From Dasyornis broadbenti (Eukaryota > Chordata > Aves > Passeriformes > Dasyornithidae), in assembly GCA_013397935.1 (NCBI GenBank), contig VZRN01006818.1, positions 1,013,012 to 1,077,011 on the forward strand: a DNA stretch of 64,000 bases, read 5' to 3'. Below the pieces are notes generated by a model. The model was not told the DNA's origin and did not search any database. It was given only the letters and a program-made list of their open reading frames with translations. Shown in pieces: positions 15,001-27,056 of the stretch; position 1 is the stretch's first letter; every line of letters begins with the position of its first letter. The position numbers and the translations under genes were made by a program.

Positions 15001-18000
15001 CCTACAATCAATATTTTTAAATGCACAGCCTAGAAAGTTATAAAAAGATTTCCATTAAGAATAGATTATGCTTCAACATAATGCTAAAAAAAAAACCCTT
15101 ATTTCTGGTAAGTTTTATTTCTGCTCTGTGATATCAACTGGCCCTTGCTTTAGCATATTAATAATTACAAACCAGGGCACTGATGCTCTCATGAAGGTCA
15201 ACCTCTCATGAGGGCTTCATTGCCACCTCTGCATTTCAGAAGACTGGAAAGATAGCAGCAGAGATGACGAAGCTTGAATTCTCTCATCCTCATGCCCCTT
15301 GAAGAACCGTAACACCATGCCTGTCTCTGTCCCAGTTATCAGCACAGTCTCTGTGTTCTCCCCTTTTCTTATGAAACAACACTTAATCTTCTGAGATTAC
15401 TTCCAGCTCCTTCTGCACGTCCTTCCTTTCAAGGGAAGAGTCAGCCTGCGTTATGCCCAATCCACTCTGACTGACAATCAGGCCTGGCCAAAGAGAACAG
15501 ATAAATCAAGTTATTTTCAAGAAGTCTCAAGAGTATTCAACTTGGAGCCCTACTCCTTGGATAAGTTTGGCTTGGAAATTTTCCTCTGCAAACTTCAAGC
15601 AGCATCTACCCCTGAGAGATGTGATAAGTAAGTGTGCATCTGTCATTCAATTTTGACTTCATTTTGTCCACAGTTATGTGGGGTTTTCTGTTTGCTCTGT
15701 AAAATCAGTTTCACTTTAATACATATTTTGAATCTGGCAAAGGATAATACACTCTGATCTCTTCACTCCAATTATGGTATTTCTAACTCCAGTAATCTAG
15801 AACAAGAAAAGAAAAGAAAGAAACTGGTAATGAAGATACTACTCTTTCCAATTACAGCACAAAGGTAAGACCAAGCAGAGCAGGGAAGTTAAAATGTCAG
15901 CCCAGCCTTGAATCAGCTGTCTTGAAAAGTTTCTGCACATGTGAGGTCTCAAATAGCTGATTCACATGGTCTGTCGTATCTTGGTGGAAACTTGTTGTAA
16001 AACAAACCTATATACAAATATTTACAAAAACAAATATATATTTTATAGAGCTATAAATATATTCTAGTATTTACATCTATATTTAGAGAGAGGGAGACAG
16101 ACACACAGAAATCCCCACACTGTTTCTGACAAGGAGTCATTGCTTTCTGTGTACGTGAAATTGAGCAGGTTTTTCTTTTCACTACTTGTGTTATGAAATG
16201 ACATGTAAACATTAAACTCAAATAAGAAACAATAAATTCTATTAATACAGCCACCTCACAATTAAGTATTTATGTAGATACTGCAGAAAGCTTGTAGATA
16301 TTTTATAACTCCTTGGGGGCTGAATAAAATTAAATCAAAGGGAAAAGGAAATGTGGTGACGCAAATGCTCGCCTTTAATTAAACAGAATTAATCAAAATA
16401 AAAGTAAGTCATCTTCTAGCAGTCAAAGCAGCACTAGGGTAAATATGACGATATAGTAAATAACCCAGCAGAAATATAAATGGTCCAAGTACAGGCACCA
16501 CCTAATTGAAATGAGGTTTTTTCACGACTGTAAACTTCCAAAGATAGGCTTTCGCAGAATCCTTTTTGGGTATTTTACAGACCAGCTGTGAGAAATTATC
16601 CTCAAGATCCACTTTTAAATTTCAGTGTTGTTAGTCTGAAACTGTGGGCTGCCGCTGCTCTGAAGTGGGAAGGCAAGGGGCCAACGCTGGGAGCTTCACT
16701 GTCACCACATCACTCCCCAGCTGCTGCCCGGGGGCTGTCCTACAGCGTGGGCTTTTACAGCTCTGACACCAGGTATGAGCACGACCTATTTTGTATGCAC
16801 ACACAGGGCATCTGGGAGTTCATCCACTGCTCAGCTAATTGGCTACCTGCTTAATTACAACCCCATCCAAGATTATGTTTTCTAAATGGGTGAAAGTGCA
16901 GCACATCTCCAGAGCTGCTAATAAGGCTGTCACAATCTCTAATCGGAGTGGTGTAAGTACCATCAGGTAGTTATACATGAAACACTTCTGCCAAGTGCTG
17001 TAACCAATACAGTCGACTGCTATGAAAGTACAAGCATTCTAAAAAGTATACTTAAAAGTCTTGAAGCCAGAAAAGTTAATAATCTAGTCAGACCTCTGAT
17101 GTACCACAGATCCTATTGTGTGATTGAAATATCTCAATATCAACATCAGTCATTCATGTTTCTAGAAATATTTGATGTCTCTGGAGTGTTCACATGAAAG
17201 TTAGGAGAACAAGACAGGACCTTCACTCATTTTCTGATGGAGCATTGAATTACCCACCATCCCTTGGAAGATTTGTGCTTTATTTTTCATTTGAATTAAC
17301 AGTTTTACCTTCCATGCCTCAGTTCCTTTTCTGTTTTTCTTCACTAGATGAAAGAGTTCCTTTTTTCCATTAATATTTTCATAAATCTAATCAGCTCATT
17401 TCTCAACCTCTTTTTTTTTTTTTTCCAACCAGATAGGTTACATCCAGGTCTCCTCCTCTAAGATTCTTTCTTAGTCTTTGGAATAACCTCCACAGCCCCC
17501 TTCTTCACCCTGCAGCTTTTCTAACATTCTTTAAAGGATACTGATACCAAAACACCATCCAGTGCCCATGCAATGTGATATCAATGTGATATGCACAAGT
17601 AAAACCTTATTCACCCTACAGTTCTGGGGCATGTTAGAGATGCATCAGAGAAATAGAGCCAGCCTGCCTGTAAAGCACAGTGTGTCTTTTCATAGACATC
17701 TCAGCTTAAAAGCAAGGCTCAAGCTATCAAAACCTCAAAGCCTTCAGCTCTGCCCATTTATGATGCGGAGTGATTAATCTCTAAAATCTTCTGCATTGTC
17801 TCCTCTTCTGTTCTCTCCTCTTTCAAAGCACACCAGCTTGTTAACCTCATGCTTTGAGAGAGTGGAAAGGTCACCACTGGAAATGACTTGCCCTGCCCTG
17901 CATCTACTCCCATTGGGTGTGTCCCTGTAGTTTTCCCTTCGCATCCCAAGAAGTGTGATATACACCTCAGATTTTGTCAAGGTGACTTCAAAATACAGTA

Positions 18001-18610
18001 TTAAATTGTAAGCACGGTGTCTGTACTCTGCAGCACGGAAATTTCAAAATTTGAGAGAAACCCCGTAAATCGAGTCAGTGTTATTTTAATAGACTTTCTG
18101 TGCTAGCTGCAGTCTCTGCAGATTCATAAAATCATTTGGCAGCATGCTACACACCAGTAATTACCAGAGCAGGAAACGCTCAATAATACAGAAATAATTC
18201 ACTGTCATTACAGATACACAGTATGATGTGAAGATAGAGAGATTTCTTTTTACCCTTTTCTTTATATACCAAACAGAAAAACAAGAAACCTTTACCCCAA
18301 ACAAAAGAACTGCATGAAACACTCCCCACAGCACTCCCCACTGCTGACAAATGCCATCAGGGTGTCAGGGAGCCTCCAAAGCACCCTTTGGGGGCAGCTA
18401 TCAGACTTGTCCAAGCTTTCAGCCCTGGAATAACGGGCAATCCTAAAAAACAGATACTTTGTCTGTGTGGACCAAAGAGATAAAAAGGCCAAATTCAGCC
18501 CTGTAACAAAGCAGCAGCAATGCTCTTGCCCTCACAAAACTGCAGGGGTTTATATTTAGTTTTCAAACAAAGCATTAGATACATTGCAACCTTCATATAA
18601 AATGATCACT
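12021..18610. other. noncoding stretch, no gene recognised
   Basis: No recognisable coding sequence or interspersed repeat. The longest frames, for example 12583-12975 on the + strand, are pyrimidine-rich with no family resemblance that I can see. There is an AAC tract at 13945-13983 and a T14 run at 17411-17424. Two patches, about 16,320-16,500 and 16,790-16,960, contain clusters of TAAT-type cores and look less random than their surroundings; they are discussed as possible conserved noncoding elements. Confidence 0.55.
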
Positions 18611-18655
18611 CAACCACTTAATTATCACAACCACTCAATTATCACAACCACTTAA
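18611..18655. repeat. 17-bp tandem repeat, about 2.6 copies
   Basis: A 17-bp unit begins CAACCACTTAATTATCA at 18611. It is repeated at 18628 with one substitution (T to C) and partly again at 18645. This is a small local tandem duplication with no coding significance. Confidence 0.9.
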
Positions 18656-20231
18656 GGGAATTCTGTAGTTTATACAGCATTTTTAATTACTCAGTATAAA
18701 AAAGGCCCAATTTTGATCTAAGAAGTGACAGTTTGAGAAAATCTCCTAAGAAACAAGACTTCTCAAGCACTGAATCTTTATCAAGGTTTACCCATCTGCA
18801 AGAACAGTGAAGAAATGAAAACACATAACAAGGAATTTTACCAGGCCCAAACCACGGAGGCCGTGGGAGATGATACACTGTTTGTAGCAAGAAAATCAAA
18901 ATGTATTTCTATTTAGCATATGCATGTGTGCCTATTTGCTCTAGATGCATGTATAATCAGCCCTAGTATAAATTAGAAATCATATGAAGGATTAAACATC
19001 AATTGCCTGTCCTCCTACACTTCCCATCCCTCTGCCAGGTCCAGAGAAAAACAGAAGGCACAGTGGCAATGGTTGGAAACAGACTCTGAAATTGAAACAA
19101 GAGAGGAAAATAGCAATTTTCTTTTTACAGCAGAACCTATAAAAGCCACATTAGTATATGGCTGTCAACAAATACCACCATATTCTGAAATTAGGAAATC
19201 CTAATTGTTTTAACAGGATGTAATAGGTGCAGAAAAATGAGGATTATTCAGACTTGAAGATGTGACAATTATATTTGACGATGGAAGTTAGTGTTATGCA
19301 AATAATTGTTTTAATATTTCTCAGGCATCCCACATATTATAACTATTTCTCAGTGACTAGGAGAGTTTCACACAATCTTTAAGTGTAATTTTTTGCTAGC
19401 TTCACCATCTGGGAGTTCACAGACAGCACTTAACCTTACTGGCTTTTTTCCAAGAGACTTACTGTAAGTCTGTGGCATGTCTTTCTTTTAACAATCATAT
19501 TTTGGGGTTACTTTGTTTTTGATTGTGGCTTAAAATAGCCCACTATCAAAATAGTATTAGGGAGATCAGGTCTCCAGAGAGCAACAGCATATTTTATGAC
19601 AACAGCTGACAGAGCTAAAACTTTGCTTGATGCTTTCCCTGAGGTATGCAGAAACTCCTTCAGAAATGAAAAAAATGCAGGAAACTTCTAACTACATGCA
19701 TAAATCATAAGGAAACAAACTGCCAGTAGAACACAGGGCACCTCATCAGACAAGAAGAACGCTAGTTGGTGAGATGATGCAAGAAAGGGCAGACTGGGAA
19801 CGAAGGGGGACAAAGAAGGAGAGCAGAGTAAAATTACAAGTCAGGCCACAAAGCCATTATACATATCTAGGGATATCCGTACCATTATGCACATGTGTAT
19901 CTCCAGCATTTTCCATTATGCATATCCAGGAGAGTTACAGTAAGTTTGATTTCTCAGGTCCATTTTTAAAAGATTTTTCTTTGTTTTGTTCTGGATTTTG
20001 GGGGGTGTTGTTTTAAAATATCTCAGAAAAATCATGGCCAGGAAGACAATGGGAAGGTATGAAAGATGAAAATAGCGTTCCAACCCTTCACCAACTGTCT
20101 GGAGGAAAGTATCTGGGTGTAGAGTCACCCACACAATTCCTACTGCTCTGGACAGTCTACCGTATTCAAAACATATATAAGCTTCAAAATTCCTACAGCT
20201 CTGCCCTCCAAAGCATTTATTAGAAACAGTG
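18656..20231. other. noncoding stretch
   Basis: AT-leaning sequence without a recognised gene or repeat. The 109-codon minus-strand frame at 19916-20245 overlaps the CR1 end and shows no protein similarity that I recognise. Confidence 0.55.
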
Positions 20232-20312
20232 CTGTCCCTGGCCATGGGGAACTAGATGATCTTTAAGGTCTCTTCCAACACAAATCATTCAATGATTCCT
20301 TGATTCTATTCT
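20232..20312 (+). mobile_element. CR1 LINE, 3' terminal fragment
   Basis: The segment contains the hallmark end of avian CR1: GGAACTAGATGATCTTTAAG, then a GTCTCTTCCAAC block, then diverged copies of the terminal octamer (CATTCAATGATTCCTTGATTCTATT). The element reads 5' to 3' on the + strand and keeps only about 80 bp, typical of the strong 5' truncation of CR1 insertions. There is no coding potential. The tail octamers are imperfect, so the copy is not very recent. Confidence 0.85.
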
Positions 20313-22920
20313 GGCACAGCTTGGTTTCAGATTGCTTTTGTTTGTTTCTACTTGTTGTTTTTCTTTTGTTTTAGTACATTGGGAGTTTGTTCCTTCCAAA
20401 GATTTTGGTAAGACTGATGGTTATTCGGAAGGCTCAAGAAGTACGGGCAGAAAAGAAATGTGAGTTGAAGATAACAAGTTGGATATAACACTTTGTTAGT
20501 CTTTCAGATGCCTGCTAATTTTGGGGATCAGGATTTCTTGATCTGTGGACCAGACCTCAGCAGTTTGACAAGGTTTAAGAAATCAAAGAGTGATGACAAC
20601 TCTCTCGTCCCCTAACACTCCACAGGTCAAATGGACAACACAGCCACACTGGACATCACAGACTACAAGCTGGCTGAGGAAAATAATATTGGCTCTCTTT
20701 AGACAGAACTCTTCTGTTTCCTGTTAATTTGCCACACAACTAATTAAAAGGAATAATGATCAACATAATTAAAAAATATATCTGTCACACTGCAAGATTA
20801 GACCAGCTGAAAAACAGCGCAACATGGCTTTTTTATCTCAAGCAGTACTTGAGTCAAGTGGCAGCACTCGTAGATATAATTAGAAGTTTTCCATTTTATT
20901 CAACTGTTACAAACAAACAGTGGGGGACTTCAAGGAAGCAATTTCATGGGAAGGGCCAAAGGAAATTAATAGGCAAAAGAAAACAAAACACTTTCAAGAA
21001 GACAACTACCTCCCAGTATGACAGCCTGCTGGGCACACTGAATAAGGAAAGGCTTTGTTTCAGAGAAAGGTCATGGGTTAGTTTTCTTTCAAAACCTGTC
21101 TAAAATGGCTTTTTTCAAAATGTGATCTAATAGCTCATTACCAACACAGAGATGAAATCTATACTCTCAGCTGTGGTACACGTTCCTCAGCTGCTCACAC
21201 AGGAGGCCCCGATTTACAACAAGGTAATGGTCCTAGACTTCAATAAGTTGTCAAATTCTTATGTTAAGATTTCTTGACCAAATTCCTATTCAGAGCTGGT
21301 TGAGTGGAAACATTTTTTTTTAACTACATTGTCAGACTACTCTGATATTTTTTTAACTATGCTGCCACAATGGACACATTTCACTTTATAACAGGAACTG
21401 CATCCATGAAGCATGGAGGACAAGAGGGATAGAAGTCAGCTTTGCAGTCACACCAACCCCTTCATCTCCTTCTCCAGAAGGAGGTCTCAAGACATCCTAC
21501 ACAGCACATGGAGAGCCTGTGGCAAGTCAATGCTTTCTGTAGCGAATCCTTCCCATCAGGTGCTGATGACCAGACAGATCGAGTCCCCCACTCCATAGCC
21601 ATGCTACCACTGACTTCCTTGCCTGCAAAACGTAAAGTCAGTGTTGCAAAATGGAAGTTTTCATACCTCTGCATCTCTAGGCAGCAGAGCATAAGGTGAA
21701 CAGACACAGGCAACAGGGAAGACTTTTCCTACAACTCATTCAAAGTCAACCAAGGGTATATACAGAGCTACCTGGAGTATATTATTTCTAACACTTTTAA
21801 GTTATTGTTCAGATTTCATGTTGTTTCCTAAAACAACAAGCTGGAACTCTTTCACCTTAATTTTTGAGCCTCCAAACAACACTTCCTCTCCCATAGCCCC
21901 ACAGATATACTTTTTACATACCTAAATTTGCAGAGTTTGCCAGGTTTACTTTGCTGATGAATACTAGATAAGAGCTTATCTGCAGATATGCATAATGCAT
22001 TTCTCACTGTTTCAGACATAAGAGAGTAATAGCTTATGAAGATGTTCTAGCAGCAGCATTCCCAAACAAGCTTATTTTGTGCCTCCTGTATCAAAACCCT
22101 CATGTCTTTCTACAAATTCCAAACATGCTTTTACCTTTGGCTAAGATAAGCTCTCCTGCAAAATGCTACGATAGCTCCATGCATGACTTAGGTCCCTCAC
22201 TGTGCTGTGACACACTACTGTGAGCACCACGTGCTTCGGTACTGCAAGTGCCTTTCTCCACATAGAAAACAAATCCCACCTGTTCCAATTCCTTGAGAGT
22301 ATGACTACTTCACTGTCAACACTTTAGTTCCCCCAGGTCTTGTTAAAGCTCTCACATGGGAAAGAGTTTTCAGATTCCATTCTTATTTTCAAAGTCAACA
22401 CCACCTTGCTGCTTCTCCAGATTGAGCTATTTGTTTAATGATTCTTTATGACTAATCCATTCACTAGTCACAGATCCTTTGTGCCTTGTAACCTGCCTGT
22501 AACAATGTTAGATTGTTTACTGTAGAAGGGTGTTCATTTGACTTTTATGAAGTCTTTTTCAAACAGTACTCTCGCAACAGTGGGTAAAGCAGTATAGAGC
22601 TCCACAGGTCTGTGAAGCTTCTGAGGAGCTGTGACTCTCAACAGGAGAAGAGAAAAAAAAATAGATAACTGGATGTATTCCTTCTGCCTTTTTGTTTCAG
22701 AAACATGAGTTAAAATATTACACGAGAACTGAAAGACAAAGAATAAGATGTTACATGATGCCAATAGCCAGTAGTAATTATTTTTCTTCTTGGTGAGGTA
22801 GCCTTCCTCAATTATTTTCTGAGGAAAAGCTCTTAATTCAGAATACCATAAAATAAGTATATTCATTTTTGAATTAAAAATATTTGCCTTCTGCAATATT
22901 TAAATATACATTCTTAAAAT
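20313..22920. other. noncoding stretch
   Basis: No gene or interspersed repeat recognised. The frames at 20756-21103 (+) and 22534-22896 (-), each about 115-120 codons, lack family resemblance and lie in AT-rich sequence; I treat them as chance frames. Confidence 0.55.
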
Positions 22921-23001
22921 AAAAATACTGCCTACCATTAAAAGAGCTTTTTTTTTTTTATAAAAATACTGCCTACCATTAAAAGAGCTTTTTTTTTTTT
23001 T
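22921..23001. repeat. 41-bp tandem duplication ending in a T run
   Basis: Two adjacent copies are offset by 41 bp (22921 and 22962). Each contains AAAAATACTGCCTACC, then ATTAAAAGAGC, then a T tract of 12 (first copy) or 13 (second copy) bases. The copies are otherwise identical, which suggests a recent slippage or replication duplication, or an assembly stutter at the T run. The block lies about 120 bp upstream of the solo ERVL LTR but outside its target-site duplication. Confidence 0.93.
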
Positions 23002-23118
23002 AAAGGAGTTTCTCCCCATGCAGAAAAACTACACACCACTTTTTGCTGGTTTGTGCTGCCACTTTCATTTTCTATTGCAGTCTCCATGGAAGGGCCTTCT
23101 CCTACCTTTTGGTATTTC

Positions 23119-23123
23119 CTCTG
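23119..23123. repeat. target-site duplication, left copy (CTCTG)
   Basis: CTCTG lies immediately left of the LTR's terminal TG and matches 23702-23706 exactly. Five-bp duplications are made by ERVL-class integrases, so this fixes the left boundary of the insertion. Confidence 0.85.
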
Positions 23124-23701
23124 TGTACTGGTTTTCGCTGGGATAGGGTTAAATTTCTTCATAGTAGCTTGTGTGAGGCTCTGGTTTGGATTTGTGCTAG
23201 AAGCAGGGTCAGAAATACAGAGATGCTTTCATTATTGCAGAGCAGGGCTTACACAGCATTAAAGCAAACCTTTTGCTTTCTCACCCCATACCACAAGCGA
23301 ATGGGCTGGGGGTGCACAAGGAACTGGGAGGGGCCAGAGCCAGGACAGCTGACTCCAGCTGATCGAAGGGATATTCCATACCATATGGCATCATGCTGGC
23401 AATAAAAGTTGGGTGTAAGAAGAAGGAAGGGAGGGGCATTTGGAGTGATGGCACTTGTCTTCCCAAGTCACCGCTCTGCGTGATGGGGCCCTGCTCTCCT
23501 GGAGATGGCCGAACACCTAGCTGCCCATGGGAAGTGGTGAATGAATTCCCTGGTTTGCTTTGCTTCACCTATTAAACAGTCTTTATCTCAACCCATGAGT
23601 TTTCCCACTTTTACCCTTAAGATTCACTCCCCAGTCCCACTGTGGGGGAGTGACTGAGCATCTGCTGGTGCTTAATTGTTAGCCAGAGTTAAACCACAAC
23701 A
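23124..23701 (+). mobile_element. solo ERVL-type LTR (endogenous retrovirus remnant)
   Basis: A 578-bp LTR starts TGTACTGGTTTTCGCTGG and ends AAACCACAACA, i.e. TG...CA termini. I recognise it as the avian ERVL LTR type from several blocks. These are the opening TGG-rich block, the CATACCATATGGCATCATGC and GCAATAAAAG region near 23,380-23,410, the CCCATGGGAAGTGGTGAATG block near 23,524-23,543, and CACCTATTAAACAGTCTTTA with the polyadenylation-like ATTAAA at 23571-23576. A perfect CTCTG duplication flanks it. No gag, pol or env sequence adjoins it, so it is a solo LTR left by recombination between the two LTRs of a provirus. The + orientation gives it a potential promoter and poly(A) signal on the + strand. 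Subfamily assignment needs a repeat library. Confidence 0.93.
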
Positions 23702-23706
23702 CTCTG
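23702..23706. repeat. target-site duplication, right copy (CTCTG)
   Basis: CTCTG directly follows the LTR's terminal CA and is identical to 23119-23123, confirming a single intact integration site. Confidence 0.85.
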
Positions 23707-26700
23707 GATTATTATTCCAAGCAACAACAACAAACAAGTTCGGAAAAATTCTCAGCATCTTAGTTTGTGCCCTACTAAATGCACTGCTTTCTGCTGCACA
23801 GGCAGAAGACATAACAGGTTAGTTCAGGAATGAACCCAATCACGGCAGAGAAAATCCCTTAATGCCCAGTGGACACCTGTCATGCAGCAAACATGAAAAC
23901 TTCTTTATTTCAAAGAAAAAAAAAAAAAAAAGGAGTGGGGGAAGATTTTAGGTTTTCAAGATATCTGTCTTTAACTTTAAATACCTTTAAATCCAGGGTC
24001 TCAGGGCTGAAACAGCAGACCCTGACCTACAGACAGGGTAACAGACCTCTTTGGTACGTCCTCATGCAATTAATTCTGCCTATATACTCTAATTTACACA
24101 GGGGAACATTATCTTTATTGCTGTTTACAACCTTGCATTTTCTGTCCTAGGGGCTTCTATTCCTGTTTAACCTTTCCCCCAATACAAAAACACTTAGCCT
24201 GCCTTCAGTGTGCTCTCTCCTGGCTTTTTAGGCTTCATTTTTGTTCCCCTCTTTTATCTCCTCTTATGTTTCCTACTTGTTGCTTTTCCATAGTCATTAC
24301 TTCCCTTTAGCTCTGCCCATAATTAAGAGTGAACAAAGCCTTAACAGTGTTTTAAATGTAGACTTTTCAGCGACAACCCACTTTCCACTATCACATCCTA
24401 CCTACTTTGATTGTACTTGTGAGCTCCAAAACTATGCTAGAGGGGTAACTGTACTGTCAAACAGGTACCGGTGTAACACTACTTCACATTATCTTTGCCA
24501 AATACCACTACATTTCTCCAAGATTAAATTCATCTACTCTTCTAGCGGTTTCATGTTCTCCAGGGAGTATGAAGCAATTTCAAAGGGAAAAGAACAGAAA
24601 TTCCCCCTTTGGTTATCTGATAGTGGGAGGAGCTTTAAGGACTTCTTTGTTGCTGTTGTGTAAAAGGCACTCAGTTACTTGATAGCCTAAAGAGGTTTTC
24701 TGGCGTTAGAGAAAGCTGTGAGAGACAGAGGTACAGCAGTTAAACCACATACCAAACCATCAGGATTGTAAATCAGTGCAAGAGAGGCACTGTACCTTAT
24801 ACCGCATTCAAACAAAGTGATAGTTTTTACAAGTAAACAAGGCAGTTCCACACAACCTCTCAAAATAGCGGTTTGACTAAGCCTATAAATTTATAGGATT
24901 AGTATCACAACATTTTATTGCTACAGCATCATCTCTTCCAAGCATTTGAACTGTTGTAACAGGACCAACACTTGAGGTGACTCAACACAGGAGACAGAAG
25001 TGAACAATATGCCTTTTCAGTGAATTTGCTCCTACCTAGCAATCCTTTAGGAACTGAACCAAGCAGCTGTGTTACAGCTTGGCCAGGCACCCTTCCAGCA
25101 GTGCCTGCACACTCCCTCTCTTCCCTGGGACTCTGGGGGCAGTTGCCACCATGACATTCCTGCCCCAATGCCACTGCCACCACACTGGCAAGAAAGGACG
25201 CAAGAGGAGGGGGAACCTGACAGGAAGTCAAGGAAAAGCCTCAATTCACACTATTTCTCTAAATTGCAGTATCTCAAATTTGCTGCTTGAACAAAAAAAG
25301 TAAAAAGTTCAGTCCTTTGACTTCATCCTCTCTAGAGCTCTTCACTACAGAGCGTTCAGTATTTGACTCCAAGACTGGACACGGTTATTTCCAATTTCTC
25401 CAGCAAACAGAGAAGACATGAACAAGGTATTTTCCTGCCTTCTCCCTCCTTTCCCATGGAAATAGAAAACAAGCTGAGCTGGTGATGGTGACACTTCCTT
25501 CGTCCCTAACGATGGCCTTAGGGAGCATGGAATCTCTGAGGACAACCAATCTGCTCAGGTTGCATTTTGCCTTTCACACAAGAGGATGCTGCCCTTTGTC
25601 CCCACAGCAGAGTGCTGTCCATGCTCACACTGGGACAGGCCATAGCCTGGCTCCTGCCTTTGCCCCTCTCCAGCACCCAGCAGTGTTTCTTACAGTTCAC
25701 ACCAGTGTTCCCACAGAAGCCTATCCTTTCATTCCCTTAGCATTAAAAAGAAAAACAAGTGCCTTGGGGGAGGGAAAGTCCCCAGATCATTCCCTTCAGG
25801 TAGAAGTCACAGCTTTTATTAGATACAGCTCTGTCTCTGATCTGTGTTAAACCCACCACGCCACAGTCCCAGCAGCAGCAGCCATCACGTATCAGCCAAT
25901 GACACAACCCCAGCGCAAACCTCTGCGCCTGCAAAGCCCTGAAGAGCGATCTGCAGTGTGCTTAAGTTGTTCCATGACCATGTTTATACACACACCCCGC
26001 CTCCTGAAAGGATTATGGCTCATTTTGTGTTTCCATTTACGTGCTCTTAGTTTCAGACTTCTAAATTATGCTGTGCAGTAAAAACTGGAAACGCATTGCT
26101 GGCTATGAGAGTTTCTTCTTCTCTTGATTCCAGTGCTTTTTCGAAGACAGATGAGCTGAGTTACCAAAATAGTTCCCTCTCCCCTCTACAAAAGCACTTC
26201 ACAGAACTAGCTTGTGATTTAGGAATCAGGCACTTCTCTAAAGCCAAGCAAGAATGGAATTACAGCTAATCACATTAGCCTATAACTTTTTTCCCCTCTA
26301 AAAGCAGGATTAAAGGCAGAGATGGGGAACTTCCCACATTCCCACACACCAGCTGCATTCTTCCAGACTCAGCTTGCTGAATAGCTAATAGAATTACCAT
26401 CCACAGACCTAGGATTTTCAGGGATTACTCTGGAGAGGTTGCCAAAGGAACTAACTGGACTGTAATTCCTGGCTTTGCACTACCAGAAAGGGATAGAGAC
26501 CTGAAAATGACATTGAGAAGTACCCTAGAGGGAGCCCTGGCCTGAAGAAGTTGCCATCTAGATTTTGTAACGGCTGTGGAGACACTGATCTTAAAGTTTA
26601 TTGAGAACAATGAAATGAACTGCAAGCACAGGTCTGGAGATGCGATTAATGGAAGGTGTGACAAGGTAAGGGAGCGGGAATCGCCCTCCAAGACTGATGC

Positions 26701-26983
26701 TTTGTTTCAAGAGATCAGTGTATGTTTTAATGCCTTATCATTTCCTGCATTATGGTTGAGAGCACATATGGCTAAGTTCTGATCTTCACATTAACATACA
26801 AAAATAGCTGAAAAACTATTTTTTTGTTCAAAGAAGAAGATGAAGGGGAGAAAATGTTCTATTTCCATTCTGTAAAATGTAAGGCACTCATATCAAACCA
26901 ACCATACATAGAACTTTGACCTATGTCAAGACATAAGCAGCAATGATCACCAAGGTTAGCTTTATGCTTATTAATTTCCATTT
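23707..26983. other. noncoding stretch
   Basis: No gene recognised. It holds a 16-base A run (23916-23931) and a 16-bp palindrome CCTATAAATTTATAGG (24882-24897). Several open frames of 90-140 codons (for example 24241-24663 +) show no family resemblance, and some overlap each other in different frames, which argues for chance. Confidence 0.55.
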
Positions 26984-27056
26984 CCAAATACCAAAATCCA
27001 AAGGCATACTCCCCCCCCCATGGTGGTGGAGTATGCCTTTGGATTTTGGTATTTGG
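26984..27056. repeat. perfect 29-bp inverted repeat (hairpin) with 15-nt loop
   Basis: The left arm (26984-27012) starts CCAAATACCAAAATCC and the right arm (27028-27056) is its exact reverse complement, ending GGATTTTGGTATTTGG. The 15-base loop (27013-27027) is seven C followed by ATGGTGGT. With no mismatch over 29 bp the structure is either young or maintained. The loop is C-rich, so a fold-back sequencing or assembly artefact must be considered. The short + strand frame starting at 27020 runs through the right arm and is probably meaningless. Confidence 0.95.

Noticed and set aside
24241..24663. 140-codon + strand frame
   Set aside because: T-rich Ser/Phe/Leu composition typical of noncoding AT-rich DNA; no recognised domain.
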